Below, piece by piece: positions 1 through 9,879 of a DNA stretch of 64,000 bases. Position 1 is the stretch's first letter; each line of letters begins with the position of its first letter. The stretch comes from CAVVJA01 sp963809815 (GTDB lineage Bacteria; Actinomycetota; Actinomycetes; Mycobacteriales; Jatrophihabitantaceae). The position numbers and the translations under genes were made by a program. The notes under the pieces were generated by a model that saw only the letters and a program-made list of their open reading frames with translations, did not search any database and was not told where the DNA came from. The DNA is taken from NCBI GenBank assembly GCA_963809815.1, contig CAWELM010000014.1, forward strand, positions 308,121 to 372,120. Direction: 5' to 3'.

Positions 1-1229
1 ACCGGCACTTCGACGGTCGCGACCGTCCCACCCGTCGGCCCGGGCATCAGGCGCAAGTGCCCGTCCGCCGCCTCGAGGCGGACTCGATATGACTCCAGCC
101 CGATATGCCCTTCGGCCAGCCGGGTGGCCAAGGCACCATCGGCAACACCCACACCGTCGTCGGCGACCACCAATTCAGCCCGATCGCCGCGCAAGGAGAG
201 GCGCAGGTCGACCCGGCGGGCGTTGGCATGCTTCACGACGTTCGTCACGAGCTCTCGGGCGGACGTGAACAGCAGCATGTCGATCGGGGTACGAGTGTCG
301 GCGGGCCAGTCGTCGACGTCGAGAGAAGCCGCCAGGCCGGCCCTCGGCGCCGCCGCGGCGAGGAGGCTGTCCAAAGCGCGCGGCAAGCCGGACTGCTCCA
401 GCACCGCGGGATGCAACTCGGTGACGGTGCTCCGCAACAGTTTCGACGACTCGGCGAGCGCCAGGTCGAGCCGGTCCAGCGCCGCGCGGCTGTCTCCGTC
501 GCGCAGATCTTCCAGATCGAGCCTCGCCCCGAGCACGTACTGCAACGCGCCGTCGTGCAGATGCTCGGCCAGGTTGCGCCGCTCGCGTTCCTCGATGCTC
601 ATCAGCTCGGCCAGCAGGCTCGACCGGTCCGCCGCGAGCTGCCCAATGGTCAGCACGCGGGAGCGCTGGATCGCCGAGAGCCACACGGCAGCGGCCGACA
701 GGCAGGCAATGACGAACGACCGCATGATCAGCGCCCGCGAGGGCTCAAGGTTCGCGCCCTGCGTGACAATGCAAACGATCACGTAGATAGCCGTCGTCGG
801 GGCGACGACGCTCAGGCAGACCCACGGCCGCAACTGGACGGCCGCCAGCAGCGGGATGACGAAGAAGCCGCGCTGCAGCGTGTCGGCCGTCCAGGCCATC
901 GGTGCTACCACTCCGGTGAACATGGACAGCGTGCTGAGCACGGCGACATCGATATACAGAGCAAGCCAGGCGTAGCGGACCGGACCGTCGCCGCCCTGGC
1001 GAATCCACACGGCGACACCGGCCGCGATCAGCGCGTACAGGATGGCAATCACCCAGCACGTGGCCCCACCGGTCGACGGCGGGACGAGCCCGAGCGTGAA
1101 CAGTACGAAGACGACCAGGGCGCCACGGAGCCAGACCTGGAGCCAAATACCCCGCATTGCGTGCTCTATCACGATCGGGCGCACCTCAGGGCTCAACGAC
1201 CGGAAGAACCCCCAAGCGAAAGGTCTCAT
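1..1229 (-). CDS. Sensor histidine kinase, NarL/LiaS type (C-terminus cut by window edge)
   Basis: A reading frame with no stop runs from the ATG at 1229 to the window start, about 409 residues. The N-terminal ~190 residues are hydrophobic and form several membrane spans. A HisKA_3 dimerisation/phosphoacceptor segment follows, containing AEHLHDGALQ with His at about residue 225. The C-terminal HATPase domain shows the N-box (ELVTNVVKHANA) and the G1 box (VADDGVGV). GGGGAGG lies 5 bases before the ATG and supports the start. The gene is divergent from the response regulator at 1324, with 94 bp between them, so the two most likely form a two-component pair. The stimulus cannot be read from the sequence. 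Only the last residues of the ATPase domain are missing. Confidence 0.9.
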   Translation of the reverse strand, partial: MRPFAWGFFRSLSPEVRPIVIEHAMRGIWLQVWLRGALVVFVLFTLGLVPPSTGGATCWVIAILYALIAAGVAVWIRQGGDGPVRYAWLALYIDVAVLSTLSMFTGVVAPMAWTADTLQRGFFVIPLLAAVQLRPWVCLSVVAPTTAIYVIVCIVTQGANLEPSRALIMRSFVIACLSAAAVWLSAIQRSRVLTIGQLAADRSSLLAELMSIEERERRNLAEHLHDGALQYVLGARLDLEDLRDGDSRAALDRLDLALAESSKLLRSTVTELHPAVLEQSGLPRALDSLLAAAAPRAGLAASLDVDDWPADTRTPIDMLLFTSARELVTNVVKHANARRVDLRLSLRGDRAELVVADDGVGVADGALATRLAEGHIGLESYRVRLEAADGHLRLMPGPTGGTVATVEVP

Positions 1230-1323
1230 GGCGTCCTCCCCTGCGCGGCCGGTCCCTCAGCGTGACACACGGTTAACTGGTCCGCGGGCGAGGTGCGGCG
1301 CCTCGCAGACGGCGCACTAACAT

Positions 1324-1977
1324 GTGCGCGTGCGGATGTCTGACCCGCGGGTGACGGTCGTCGTCGTCGACGACCACCCGTTCTTTCGCGACGGCGTGAT
1401 CCGCGGGTTGACCAACAGCGGCCGAGTGGACGTTGTCGGCGAGGCCGAGAACGGCCGCGACGCACTCGACCTGATTCGCCGCGAAGAACCGGCCGTTGCT
1501 GTCGTCGACTACCAGATGCCGGAAATGGATGGAGTGGCCGTCGTGCACGCCGTGGTGCGCGATCATCTGCCGACGCGGGTGCTTCTGCTGTCGGCGGTCA
1601 CCGATAGCGCCGTGGTCTTCCGGGCCCTCGAGGAGGGAGCCGCTGGCTACCTGTCGAAAGATGCCCGGCGCGGCGAGATCGTCGATGCGGTGATGCGGGT
1701 CGCCGCCGGACACACCGTGGTCCCGGCCGAGCTGGCCGGAGCGCTGGCCAGCCAGATCCGGATGCGGGCGTCCTCGAACACGCCCGTGCTGAGCGAGCGG
1801 GAGCAACAGGTTCTCCGGGGCTTTGCCCGTGGCTTGTCCATCCCGCAAGTCGCGCAGGAGTTGTTCATCGGAGCGAGCACCGTGAAGACGCATACGCAGC
1901 GGCTCTACGAGAAGCTCGGCGTGTCCGACCGGGCCGCTGCCGTCGCGGAAGCCATGCGACAGGGGCTGTTGGAATAG
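1324..1977 (+). CDS. NarL/LuxR-family response regulator
   Basis: This 217-residue protein has an N-terminal receiver domain with the acidic pair in VVDDHPFF, the phosphoacceptor Asp at about residue 62 (VVDYQMPEMDG) and the conserved Lys in YLSKDA. Its C-terminal LuxR-type helix-turn-helix ends in TVKTHTQRLYEKLGVSDR. The family consists of DNA-binding regulators activated by a partner kinase. The divergent kinase at 1229 is the obvious partner. GTG 1324 gives the listed start. ATG 1336 would remove four residues and is equally possible because neither has a strong ribosome site. The target genes are unknown; the convergent ABC exporter next door is one candidate by proximity only. Confidence 0.9.
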   Translation: MRVRMSDPRVTVVVVDDHPFFRDGVIRGLTNSGRVDVVGEAENGRDALDLIRREEPAVAVVDYQMPEMDGVAVVHAVVRDHLPTRVLLLSAVTDSAVVFRALEEGAAGYLSKDARRGEIVDAVMRVAAGHTVVPAELAGALASQIRMRASSNTPVLSEREQQVLRGFARGLSIPQVAQELFIGASTVKTHTQRLYEKLGVSDRAAAVAEAMRQGLLE

Positions 1978-1980
1978 CCG

Positions 1981-2007
1981 GGGCGGGCGAGCCGCAGCGG
2001 CCCGCCC
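1981..2007. terminator. Hairpin between convergent genes
   Basis: GGGCGGGC at 1981-1988 pairs perfectly with GCCCGCCC at 2000-2007 across an 11-base loop. It lies between the stop of the response regulator (1977) and the stop of the convergent permease (2015). It has no long T run, so it is a plausible bidirectional terminator typical of GC-rich genomes rather than a proven one. Confidence 0.55.
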
Positions 2008-2014
2008 TTGGCTG

Positions 2015-4802
2015 CTACTCGTAAGCCAACGCGTCGAGCGGATTGAGTCGAGCCGCCCGCCGAGCCGGGAAGATCGCGGCGAAAAGGCCCACAATGATCG
2101 CGATCACCAGGAAGATGATGAGCTGCGGCACCGGCACCACGAAGCTGGTGAAGTCCAGCCGAGAGGTAAGCAGACCGGCCAGCACCAAGCCGAGAACGAT
2201 CCCGATCACCGCTCCGATCAATGCGGTGATGACGCTTTCCTGCCTGATCATTTGGCGGGTCTGTCGCCGGGTCAATCCAATCGCCCGCAGCATGCCGACC
2301 TCGCGCGTCCGCTCGAACACGGTGAGCACGAGCGTATTGACGATCCCGAACAGACTGACCACCACCGAGAGCGCCAGCAACACGTACAGGATGTTCAATA
2401 TGTTCTGCAGCCCGCTCACCTGATCCTTCTTGAACTGGCTGCGGGTTGACGCCTTGGCGTTCGGAAAGTCCTTCAACGTGTTCTCGAGGGCCTGGGTGTT
2501 CTGGCTGGTCACCCCGCCGGTCATCTTCGCGAACGTGAAGATGTTCAGGGGCTGCGAGTAGTACTGGTCGAACGTCGGCGTCGACATGGTCACCGCACCA
2601 AAGGGCGAGCCGCCCGGCGGACTCTTGAAGATTCCGATGATCTTCAGGTTTGCCGTTTTGCCGCTCGGCACCTGAACGGATACGGGTGATCCGATGTCGA
2701 GGTGATGGTCCTTGGCGTACTTCTGCTCGACGAACGCTCCGGTCGCGCCGAGTTCGGCGAACACGGCTTGCGAGCCCTTCGTCCAGTCAACCGCCAGTAC
2801 CTGCCCGGCCTGCTTGTCTACCCCGGTCACCTGCACCGTCGAGCCGAAGACCCGACCCGCGTCGCCCCGTACGCCGGACACAACCTCTGCGCCGGGCGCC
2901 GTCGCAGCCGCAGCGGCGACGCTCGGGGGCAGCGGGTCGAAGTTGTTCTGCGCGGTGATGGCGTAGTCCGCGATGAAGATCTGGTCGACGGCATCTTCGA
3001 ACGGCTTGATGATGCCGGCCGCAAACGTGGCCATGAGTGTCACCAACGCCAAGCCGATCATCAATGCGGCTGCTGTCGCGGCCGTTCGCTGCGGGTCGCG
3101 CTCGCTGTTCTGGGCGCCCAGGTTCGTGGTCGACCGGTCGGTAATGACTCCTGGGAACTCGACCGGCCAGTCCGGCTGCCACGAGGTGAATCGGCGTCTA
3201 GCGGCCATCCCGAGGACGATCAGCAGTATCAGCGGGTTCAGCACCGCACCGAGGACAAACGCACCGACCCGCCGCCCGGTCGCACCCGGGCCCCAGGCGC
3301 CATATCGCAGCAGCCAATACGGCAATGTGAAGAACGGCCAGACCAATATCGAGAAGACGATGACGGACCAGCGGGCGACCGGATTGGCCACCACGGCCAG
3401 CGGCCGGACCAGCCGCGAAGAGAACAGCGCGACGCCGATGAAAACGAGCAGCGCGCCGCCGAGCATGAAGATCAGGACCTGCGCCGTGCCGAGACCCTTC
3501 ACGAACAGTCCGACGATAATGCCGGCAAAACCGAGCGCGATCACCAGCGCTGCGCCGATGCCGCGGTACCGGTGGAAACGGCCCGGCGGTAGCGTGGCCC
3601 CTTCCTGAACGGCGGCAATAGGGGGCACCCGCGTCGCCCGCAGTGCCGGCCGAAGACTCGCGAGCACCGTGATCACTATGCCCACGGCGAGAGCGACGAT
3701 GATCGTGCGGGTTTGGAATACCAGACCGTTGTTCGGCAGCGTCACGCCGAACGAATCGAAGAGCTTGAACAGTCCAATGGCCAGCAGCAGCCCCAGCAAC
3801 AGGCCGCTCACCGACGCGAGCACACCCATGATCACGGACTCGAGGATGACGCTTCGCAACACCTGACGCCGGGATGCGCCGAGTGTGCGGAGGGTGGCGA
3901 ACTCGCGGGTGCGCTGCGCGATCGTGATCGACAACGAATTCGCGATCACGAACGAGCCGACGAACAGCGCGATACCCCCGAAGGCAAGCAAGAAGGTCTG
4001 CAGGAACGAGATGAAGCCAGTCGTGTCCTCGGCGTTCTTGGCCGCCTGCTCGGTGCCAGTGCGGACCTGTGTCCCCGCGGGGATGACCTTCGCGACCTGG
4101 CTTTCCAGTTGCTTCGGGGACACGCCGGGCTTGGCCGCAACCAGAATCTGATCGAGCTGGCCCCGCTTATCGAACAGGGTCTGAGCCGTGTTCAGGTCGA
4201 ATCCGGCAATCGTGGCACCGCCGATGGACGATACGGCGCCGAAGTTCACCAGTCCTGAGATGCGAAACTCGCGCACCGGCCCACGGGACTGCACTCCGAT
4301 GCGTCTGGCCGACCGCGAAGTTCTTCTTGTCCGCAGTGCCGCGATCTATGACGACCTCCCCGGGCTGCGGCCAGGCTCCAGACACCAGGGTGAGCGTGTT
4401 GAATTCCGGCTTCGCCGGGTCGACGCTGAATCCGAGATTGGGCGCTCCACCGAAGGTGATCGCTTTACCATCGTGGCCGATCAGGTGGGCGTCACCCTGG
4501 ACCTGGCCGACGGCCGAATTTACGTCGGGCAGGGCCGTGATCCGGTTGAGCACGGCCTCGTCGAACGACGGCGCCGAGTTGGTGCCGTTCCCTTGGTCGC
4601 CCCCTGAGAATGCCGGCTTGCCCGTGACCGCAACGTCCGTGTTCTTATAGGTCTGCTTGAAGATCGAGTCGAATGCCGTCGAGATCGAGTCGGTGAGCAC
4701 GTAGGTACCGCTCACCAGAGCAACGCCGAGCACGACGCCGAGCGCGGTGAGAATGGTCCGGAGCTTGCGGGCCAACAGTCCGCGCACGGCGAACTTGATC
4801 AC
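2015..4802 (-). pseudogene. FtsX-like ABC transporter permease split by a frameshift
   Basis: Two minus-strand frames together encode one FtsX/MacB-type permease of about 928 residues. The first frame starts at ATG 4802 (MIKFAVRGLLARKLRT), carries the first membrane helix and the start of the extracytoplasmic MacB-like core, then runs out of frame to a stop at 4167. The homologous sequence resumes in the next frame at about 4298 (IGVQSRGPVREFR) and continues to 2015 through two FtsX helical blocks and a second periplasmic domain. Removing one base near 4298-4304 restores a continuous protein. ATG 4802 overlaps the stop of the ATPase gene, so the pair was translationally coupled. The change may be a real disabling mutation or a sequencing error. 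The intact family exports lipids or lipoproteins, or acts in envelope remodelling. Confidence 0.8.
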
Positions 4803-5560
4803 CGGTACTCCAACTGCTCGACCGCAGCGCGTATGTCGTGCGCCGTCGACCGGGGCAGTGCCTCGACGATGAGACCGTCCGCGAGGAGGAGCACCTGATC
4901 GGCCATGGCCGCAGCCTGGGCGTCGTGGGTCACCATGACTGTCGTCTGGCCATATACGTCGACGGACGAGCGCATCAACTCCAGGATGTCGGCACTTGAT
5001 CGGGAGTCGAGGTTGCCGGTTGGCTCGTCGGCGAAGACCACGGTCGGCCGAGAGACCAGGGCCCGCGCAATGGCGACCCGTTGCTGCTGGCCGCCGGACA
5101 GTTCGGCCGGACGATGCGACAACCGATCGGACAGGCCGACCCGGTCGATGAGCTCGTCGAACCAGGCATCGTCCGGTTTGGTCCCGGCGATGGTGAGCGG
5201 GAGCAGGATGTTTTCGCGCGCGGTGAGCATCGGCAACAAGTTGAAGAACTGGAAGACGAAGCCGATGTGGCGTCGGCGAAGCTTGGTCAGGTCCGCGTCG
5301 CCCAGCGTGGTGATCTCGGTGTGGTCGATCTCCACCGACCCCGTGGTCGGGCGATCCAGCCCGGCCAGGATGTGCATGAGCGTTGACTTGCCGGATCCGG
5401 ACGGCCCGACGACGGCGGTCAGCTGCCTCACCGGTATGTCTACGGTCACGCCGCGAAGGGCGGACACGGCCGTGTCACCCTCGCCGTAGACCCGGGTGAT
5501 GTCTCGCGCCGTGACGACCGAATCGTTCGCCACCGCGACCGCGGCGTACTCGTTGGTCAT
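4799..5560 (-). CDS. ABC transporter ATP-binding protein, LolD/MacB type
   Basis: This 253-residue nucleotide-binding subunit has all the core motifs: Walker A GPSGSGKST, signature LSGGQQQRVAIARAL, Walker B VVFADEPTGNLDS and the H-loop in VMVTHDAQAA. The GNLDS extension of Walker B is characteristic of the LolD/FtsE/MacB group, which pairs with FtsX-like permeases. GGGGAG before ATG 5560 supports the start. The stop overlaps the start of the frameshifted permease, indicating one two-gene operon. If the permease is truly broken, this ATPase would have no local partner. Confidence 0.93.
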   Translation of the reverse strand: MTNEYAAVAVANDSVVTARDITRVYGEGDTAVSALRGVTVDIPVRQLTAVVGPSGSGKSTLMHILAGLDRPTTGSVEIDHTEITTLGDADLTKLRRRHIGFVFQFFNLLPMLTARENILLPLTIAGTKPDDAWFDELIDRVGLSDRLSHRPAELSGGQQQRVAIARALVSRPTVVFADEPTGNLDSRSSADILELMRSSVDVYGQTTVMVTHDAQAAAMADQVLLLADGLIVEALPRSTAHDIRAAVEQLEYR

Positions 5561-5662
5561 GTGACTCCCCTAGTCGTTCCCTCGAGTAGGACAACACACT
5601 TCCCCCAGTGATACCCCGGTGTCGATGTTATTTGTGCACATTGCCACCGTAGGGTCGATGGC

Positions 5663-6400
5663 ATGCGGGTCGCGCTGTTCGCCACGTGCCTCGTGGACGG
5701 GCTCTTCCCGGACGTAGGCAAGGCGACGGTGCGCTTACTGCGTCGTCTGGGGCACGAGGTCGTGTTCCCGATGAGCCAGACCTGCTGCGGGCAGCTGCTG
5801 ATCAACACCGGCTATCCGCGCGAAGCCCTCCCGCTCATCCGCAACCATGTCCAGACCTTCCTCGATTACGACGTCATCGTGGTTCCGAGCGGTTCGTGCA
5901 CGGCGTCGATCCGCCATCAGCACGAGACGACGGCACACGAGGTCGGTGACGTCCAGCTGGCTGAGGCGGCCAAGATCGTGGGACGCCACACCTTCGAGCT
6001 GTCGGAGTTTCTCGTCGACGTGCTGGAGGTCACGCAGGTCGGTGCCTACTTTCCGCACCGGGTCACGTACCACCCGGCGTGCCACGGGTTGCGCGCGCTC
6101 AAGGTCGGGGAACGTCCGCTGCGACTGCTTCAGGCGGTTCGTGGAATCGACCTCGTGCCGCTGCCGGACGCGCAATCATGTTGCGGTTTCGGCGGAACCT
6201 TCGCGCTGAAGAACCCCGACGTGTCGACGGCGATGCTGGCGGACAAGATGAGCGCGGTTCTCGATACCGGAGCGGAGATCTGCACCGCGAACGACGCCTC
6301 GTGCCTTATGCACATCGGCGGCGGACTATCGCGGCTGAACACCGGAGTGCGCACCATGCACCTGGCCGAGATCCTGGCAGCAACGGACGAGGTGCCGTGA
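5663..6400 (+). CDS. lutA: L-lactate utilisation protein LutA, Fe-S oxidoreductase subunit
   Basis: This 245-residue protein has the two Cys-Cys-Gly CCG domains of the LutA/GlpC C-terminal family: one around TCCGQLLINTG and one around SCCGFGGTF. In Bacillus, LutABC oxidises L-lactate to pyruvate; LutA is the CCG-domain subunit, which probably binds an iron-sulfur centre. It is the first gene of lutA-lutB-lutC, and its TGA overlaps the ATG of lutB. The leader at 5561-5662 separates it from the divergent ABC operon and contains a short TGTGCACA palindrome at 5633-5640 that could be a regulator site. No GntR or LutR regulator gene is nearby. Confidence 0.88.
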   Translation: MRVALFATCLVDGLFPDVGKATVRLLRRLGHEVVFPMSQTCCGQLLINTGYPREALPLIRNHVQTFLDYDVIVVPSGSCTASIRHQHETTAHEVGDVQLAEAAKIVGRHTFELSEFLVDVLEVTQVGAYFPHRVTYHPACHGLRALKVGERPLRLLQAVRGIDLVPLPDAQSCCGFGGTFALKNPDVSTAMLADKMSAVLDTGAEICTANDASCLMHIGGGLSRLNTGVRTMHLAEILAATDEVP

Positions 6401-7833
6401 TGGACGCCGACCTGCCAAGGGCGCCGGCCGGGGTCGGCCAGCTGCGCGGTAGAAGATCGTTCCCAGCCGCTGCGCGCGAAGCGGTGAGCAACGCTCAACT
6501 GCGTCGCAACGTCGGTGCGGCGACCGCCACGATCCAGGCCAAGCGGGCGGAGGTCGTGGACGAGTTGCCCGACTGGGCCGAGCTCCGCGCAGCCGGCGCG
6601 GCGATCAAGGACGACGTGCTCGCTCATCTCGACCAATACCTCGTCCAGCTCGAGGCGCAGGTCACCGCCCGCGGTGGCACCGTGCACTGGGCGCGGGACG
6701 CCGTCGAAGCGAACCGGATCGCCGTCGACCTGGTGCGCCGAGCCGGCGCGACCGAGGTCGTCAAAGTCAAGTCGATGACGACCCAGGAGATCGGTCTCAA
6801 CGACGCGCTGGCCGGCGCCGGAATCACCCCATGGGAAACCGACCTGGCCGAGCTCATCGTCCAGCTCGGGCACGACACGCCGAGCCACATCCTGGTGCCG
6901 GCAATCCATCGCAACCGGGCCGAGATCCGCGACATTTTCCGTCGCGCGATGCCCGGCGTCGACCCCGACCTGACCGACAGCCCGGCCGCGCTGGCCGAAG
7001 CCGCCCGGCGGTACCTGCGGCAGAAGTTCCTGACCGCCGACGTGGCGATCAGCGGTGCCAACTTCGCGGTCGCCGAGACCGGGACGCTGGTCGTGGTCGA
7101 GTCCGAGGGAAACGGGCGGATGTGCGTCACGCTTCCGCGAACGCTGATCACGGTCATGGGGCTGGAGAAGCTGGTACCACGCTGGCGCGATCTCGAGGTG
7201 TTCCTGCAGCTGTTACCGCGATCGTCGACCGGGGAGCGGATGAACCCCTACACGTCGATGTGGACAGGGTCGACCGACGGACAAGAGTTTCACCTGATAC
7301 TGCTGGACAACGGCCGAACGGCCACACTCGCGGATCCGCGCGGGCGGGACGCGCTGCGCTGCATTCGCTGCTCGGCCTGCCTGAACGTCTGCCCGGTCTA
7401 CACGCGGACCGGCGGGCACGCGTACGGCTCGGTGTACCCAGGGCCGATCGGTGCTGTCCTGTCGCCGCAACTGACCGGGGTGGCGGCCAATGCAAGCCTG
7501 CCGTTCGCTTCGTCGCTGTGCGGCGCCTGTTACGAGGTCTGCCCGGTGGCCATCGACATCCCGACGATGCTCGTCCACCTGCGAAGCGAGGCGGTCGACA
7601 GTGCGCGGCGTCGCCGACTGTCTCCGGAGCGATCTCTCATGGCCGCGGCCGCCTGGACGATGGCGGACTCGGAGCGCTGGACCCGGGCGCTGCGCGCGGG
7701 CCGCCTGGGCCGCTTGGCGGCTCGGCGCCGGGCGCTGCCCCCGCCGCTGTCCGCCTGGGTCGCCGCGCGCGATCTGCCCGAGCCACCGCGAGAGACCTTT
7801 CGTGATTGGTGGACCCGCGAGGGTCAGCGATGA
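6400..7833 (+). CDS. lutB: L-lactate utilisation protein LutB, ferredoxin-type iron-sulfur subunit
   Basis: ATG 6400 overlaps the lutA stop and gives 477 residues, the usual LutB length. The N-terminal and central part is an LUD domain (for example TEVVKVKSMTTQEIGL and AISGANFAVAETGTLV). Two 4Fe-4S clusters follow, with cysteines in CIRCSACLNVCPVY (from about residue 321) and CGACYEVCPVAI (from about residue 374). The C-terminal tail is Arg-rich and ends in the family-like ETFRDWW. LutB is the electron-transferring subunit of the lactate-oxidising complex. The frame is open further upstream, but that part overlaps lutA and does not match the family. Confidence 0.9.
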   Translation: MDADLPRAPAGVGQLRGRRSFPAAAREAVSNAQLRRNVGAATATIQAKRAEVVDELPDWAELRAAGAAIKDDVLAHLDQYLVQLEAQVTARGGTVHWARDAVEANRIAVDLVRRAGATEVVKVKSMTTQEIGLNDALAGAGITPWETDLAELIVQLGHDTPSHILVPAIHRNRAEIRDIFRRAMPGVDPDLTDSPAALAEAARRYLRQKFLTADVAISGANFAVAETGTLVVVESEGNGRMCVTLPRTLITVMGLEKLVPRWRDLEVFLQLLPRSSTGERMNPYTSMWTGSTDGQEFHLILLDNGRTATLADPRGRDALRCIRCSACLNVCPVYTRTGGHAYGSVYPGPIGAVLSPQLTGVAANASLPFASSLCGACYEVCPVAIDIPTMLVHLRSEAVDSARRRRLSPERSLMAAAAWTMADSERWTRALRAGRLGRLAARRRALPPPLSAWVAARDLPEPPRETFRDWWTREGQR

Positions 7834-8441
7834 CCGGCGCTCGGGACGAGATACTCGCCCGGGTGCGGCAGGCTCTCGCCGACCGGCCCCAACCGGCATC
7901 GCCCGCCCGTGCTTACCGCACTGCGGGTAGCGCGGAGGTCGATCTGGACCTGTTCGCGGCCCGCGTCCGCGACTACGGCGCCGCCGTCGTCCGAAGCGAG
8001 CCGGCGGACGTTCCGGCGCAGGTGACCGCCGCCCTACGTCGCCGTGCGGCGCGCCAGGTCGTGGTGCCGCCGGGCTTCCCGGTCGAGTGGGAGCCGGAGG
8101 CCGATTTGCTGCGCGACGATCCCCGGTTGACGACGGGAGAGCTCGACGTGGTCGACGGAGTGATCACCGGCTGCGCCGTCGCCATCGCCGAGACCGGAAC
8201 GGTGGTACTGGATCACGGCGCGGGCCAGGGCCGACGCGCCCTCACGCTGGTTCCCGACTACCACCTCGTCATCGTCCGAGCCCAGCAGGTGGTGGCCCTG
8301 GTACCGGACGGCATCGCCGCCCTGGATCCGGCCCGACCCCAGACGTGGATCAGCGGTCCGAGCGCGACGAGCGACATCGAGTTGCGCCGGGTCGAGGGAG
8401 TACACGGCCCACGAACGCTCGACGTCCTGCTCGTCGGCTAG
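7830..8441 (+). CDS. lutC: L-lactate utilisation protein LutC (LUD domain)
   Basis: ATG 7830 overlaps the lutB stop and gives a 203-residue LUD-domain protein. The conserved core is GCAVAIAETGTVVLDHG followed by DYHLVIVRAQQVV, as in LutC/YkgG. It completes the lutABC operon; all three joints are stop/start overlaps, implying translational coupling. The family acts in the cytoplasm as part of the lactate dehydrogenase complex, although the exact role of LutC is not well defined. The gene ends only 17 bp from the convergent serpin-like gene, with no room for a classical terminator. Confidence 0.88.
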   Translation: MTGARDEILARVRQALADRPQPASPARAYRTAGSAEVDLDLFAARVRDYGAAVVRSEPADVPAQVTAALRRRAARQVVVPPGFPVEWEPEADLLRDDPRLTTGELDVVDGVITGCAVAIAETGTVVLDHGAGQGRRALTLVPDYHLVIVRAQQVVALVPDGIAALDPARPQTWISGPSATSDIELRRVEGVHGPRTLDVLLVG

Positions 8442-8458
8442 TACTCGGTCGACGAACG

Positions 8459-9643
8459 TCAGTCGGCCTCGGCGTCCTCGGGCTCGGCTACCCACGCCGA
8501 GAACACCGGCAGGCCGTCCCACGGACTGTCGTCCGACTCGACGGTGGCGACGACGGCGTAGGGATGGCCGAATCGCAATGTCGCGGTTCGCTTGACGCCG
8601 TCGCCACCAAAGGCCGCGGCGAGTCGGATGCCGACAGCGGTGACCGCCGCGGCCTCGAAACCCTCACGCGAGTAGCGGGCATACGCGGACTGCCGTGCCT
8701 CGTACTCGTAGTCGCCTTTCGGCATCAGTGCGATCAGCGCTCCGGCCGCATCGTCGAAACCGAGCCCGGCCACCCCAGCTAGCTCGTGGTCCGACCGCGC
8801 GGACCAGGCGGGCAGTACGGCGACGCAGTCCTCCTGACGACCACCCCGATGGGATGCGGCCTCGGCGATGCTCCACAGTGGCGAGTCGCCGAGCGGCAGG
8901 TCGAACAGCGACGTCCGGGTGGCTGTTCGGGCCGCTGCCTCATGTGCTGCGGCCAGCACGTCCGCGGTCGCCACGCCCAGGTCCGCGATGACGGACGTCA
9001 CGGCCAGGCCCGCCTCGGCCCGGGCCGTGTGGACGGCGACTCGCCCCGCGCGTTCGGTCTGCGCGATGTAGCAGTCATGACCTGACTCCGGGCTGCGCAG
9101 CACGCGCTGCAGCGCTGTCGCCCAGTCGCTGGGCCCGAGAGATGCAGCCGGCACGACCTCGAACGGGCGCTGCCAGGACACCTTCGTGGCGAGGGCCGAT
9201 GCGAGAACGAGGACGACGAGCGGCGTGATCTTGACGGGGAATGCCTCGATCAAGCCGTTTGTCCGACTGCGCGCCCAGGCGTCGGCCACCGCTTGGGTCG
9301 GCACGTCGCCGCGCTCGACCGCGTCGGGCAAGCCGGCGAGCCAGCCCCGTAGGGCACCCGTCTCAACCGCACGCTGATGCCACGCCGCGGCGGCGCTCGC
9401 CACGACCGGGTGCGGCTCGTCGAGCAGCCGATCTGCCGCCTCCGCGGCCAGGTCGACCGGTACCCCCAAGGCCTCCTCCAGCCGAGCGCGATCCGCGCCA
9501 ACGGCAGCCGGCGCGGCCAGCGCCAGTAACAACCAGCCGCCTAATGGTGACGCTACGTGATGGGAACTTCCGGCGGCGGCGTGGAATCGCTCGGCATAGC
9601 GCGACACCGCTGCGGCTAGTTCGGCGACGTGCGAGACAGTCAT
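8459..9643 (-). CDS. Divergent serpin-family protein
   Basis: From ATG 9643 the protein has 394 residues, close to the usual serpin core length. Three segments match serpin landmarks. ADAWARSRTNGLIEAFPV followed by VVLVLASALATKVSWQRPF resembles the shutter region (usual form: WVxxxTxGxI, then LVLxNAxYFKGxW). GFEAAAVTAVGI resembles the reactive-loop hinge (EEGTEAAAATA). The C-terminal RFGHPYAVVAT and PVFSAWVAEP resemble FDRPFLF and GRVxxP. Serpins inhibit serine or cysteine proteases by loop insertion. No signal peptide is visible, so an intracellular target is likely. ATG 9697 would add 18 residues. Neighbours give no functional hint. Identity is inferred from spaced motifs, not overall similarity. 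Confidence 0.7.
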   Translation of the reverse strand: MTVSHVAELAAAVSRYAERFHAAAGSSHHVASPLGGWLLLALAAPAAVGADRARLEEALGVPVDLAAEAADRLLDEPHPVVASAAAAWHQRAVETGALRGWLAGLPDAVERGDVPTQAVADAWARSRTNGLIEAFPVKITPLVVLVLASALATKVSWQRPFEVVPAASLGPSDWATALQRVLRSPESGHDCYIAQTERAGRVAVHTARAEAGLAVTSVIADLGVATADVLAAAHEAAARTATRTSLFDLPLGDSPLWSIAEAASHRGGRQEDCVAVLPAWSARSDHELAGVAGLGFDDAAGALIALMPKGDYEYEARQSAYARYSREGFEAAAVTAVGIRLAAAFGGDGVKRTATLRFGHPYAVVATVESDDSPWDGLPVFSAWVAEPEDAEAD

Positions 9644-9879
9644 GAGCCCAGCGTGCCAGGTCCGGACGGGCAGCTCCTCCGCCGTGTGAGCCCCCATGGA
9701 GCCGTCGACGGCTGGCCTTGTACCACGTCGCCCAGATGACTGCTGCTCATTCGTAATCTTCGAACGGCCCGGTCGACGCCTGCGGTCGGTAGAGTCCCGG
9801 GCTCATGAGCGGCATCCGCCGCAGGGGATCGACCGTGCAGGCGAAGCGGTCTGCGCGAGTCAGGACGGAGACGAGAGGT

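Noticed and set aside
105..1265. Long plus-strand open frame opposite the sensor kinase
   Set aside because: Arg/Gly/His-rich composition with no family features; it mirrors a clear kinase on the other strand and reflects GC codon bias.
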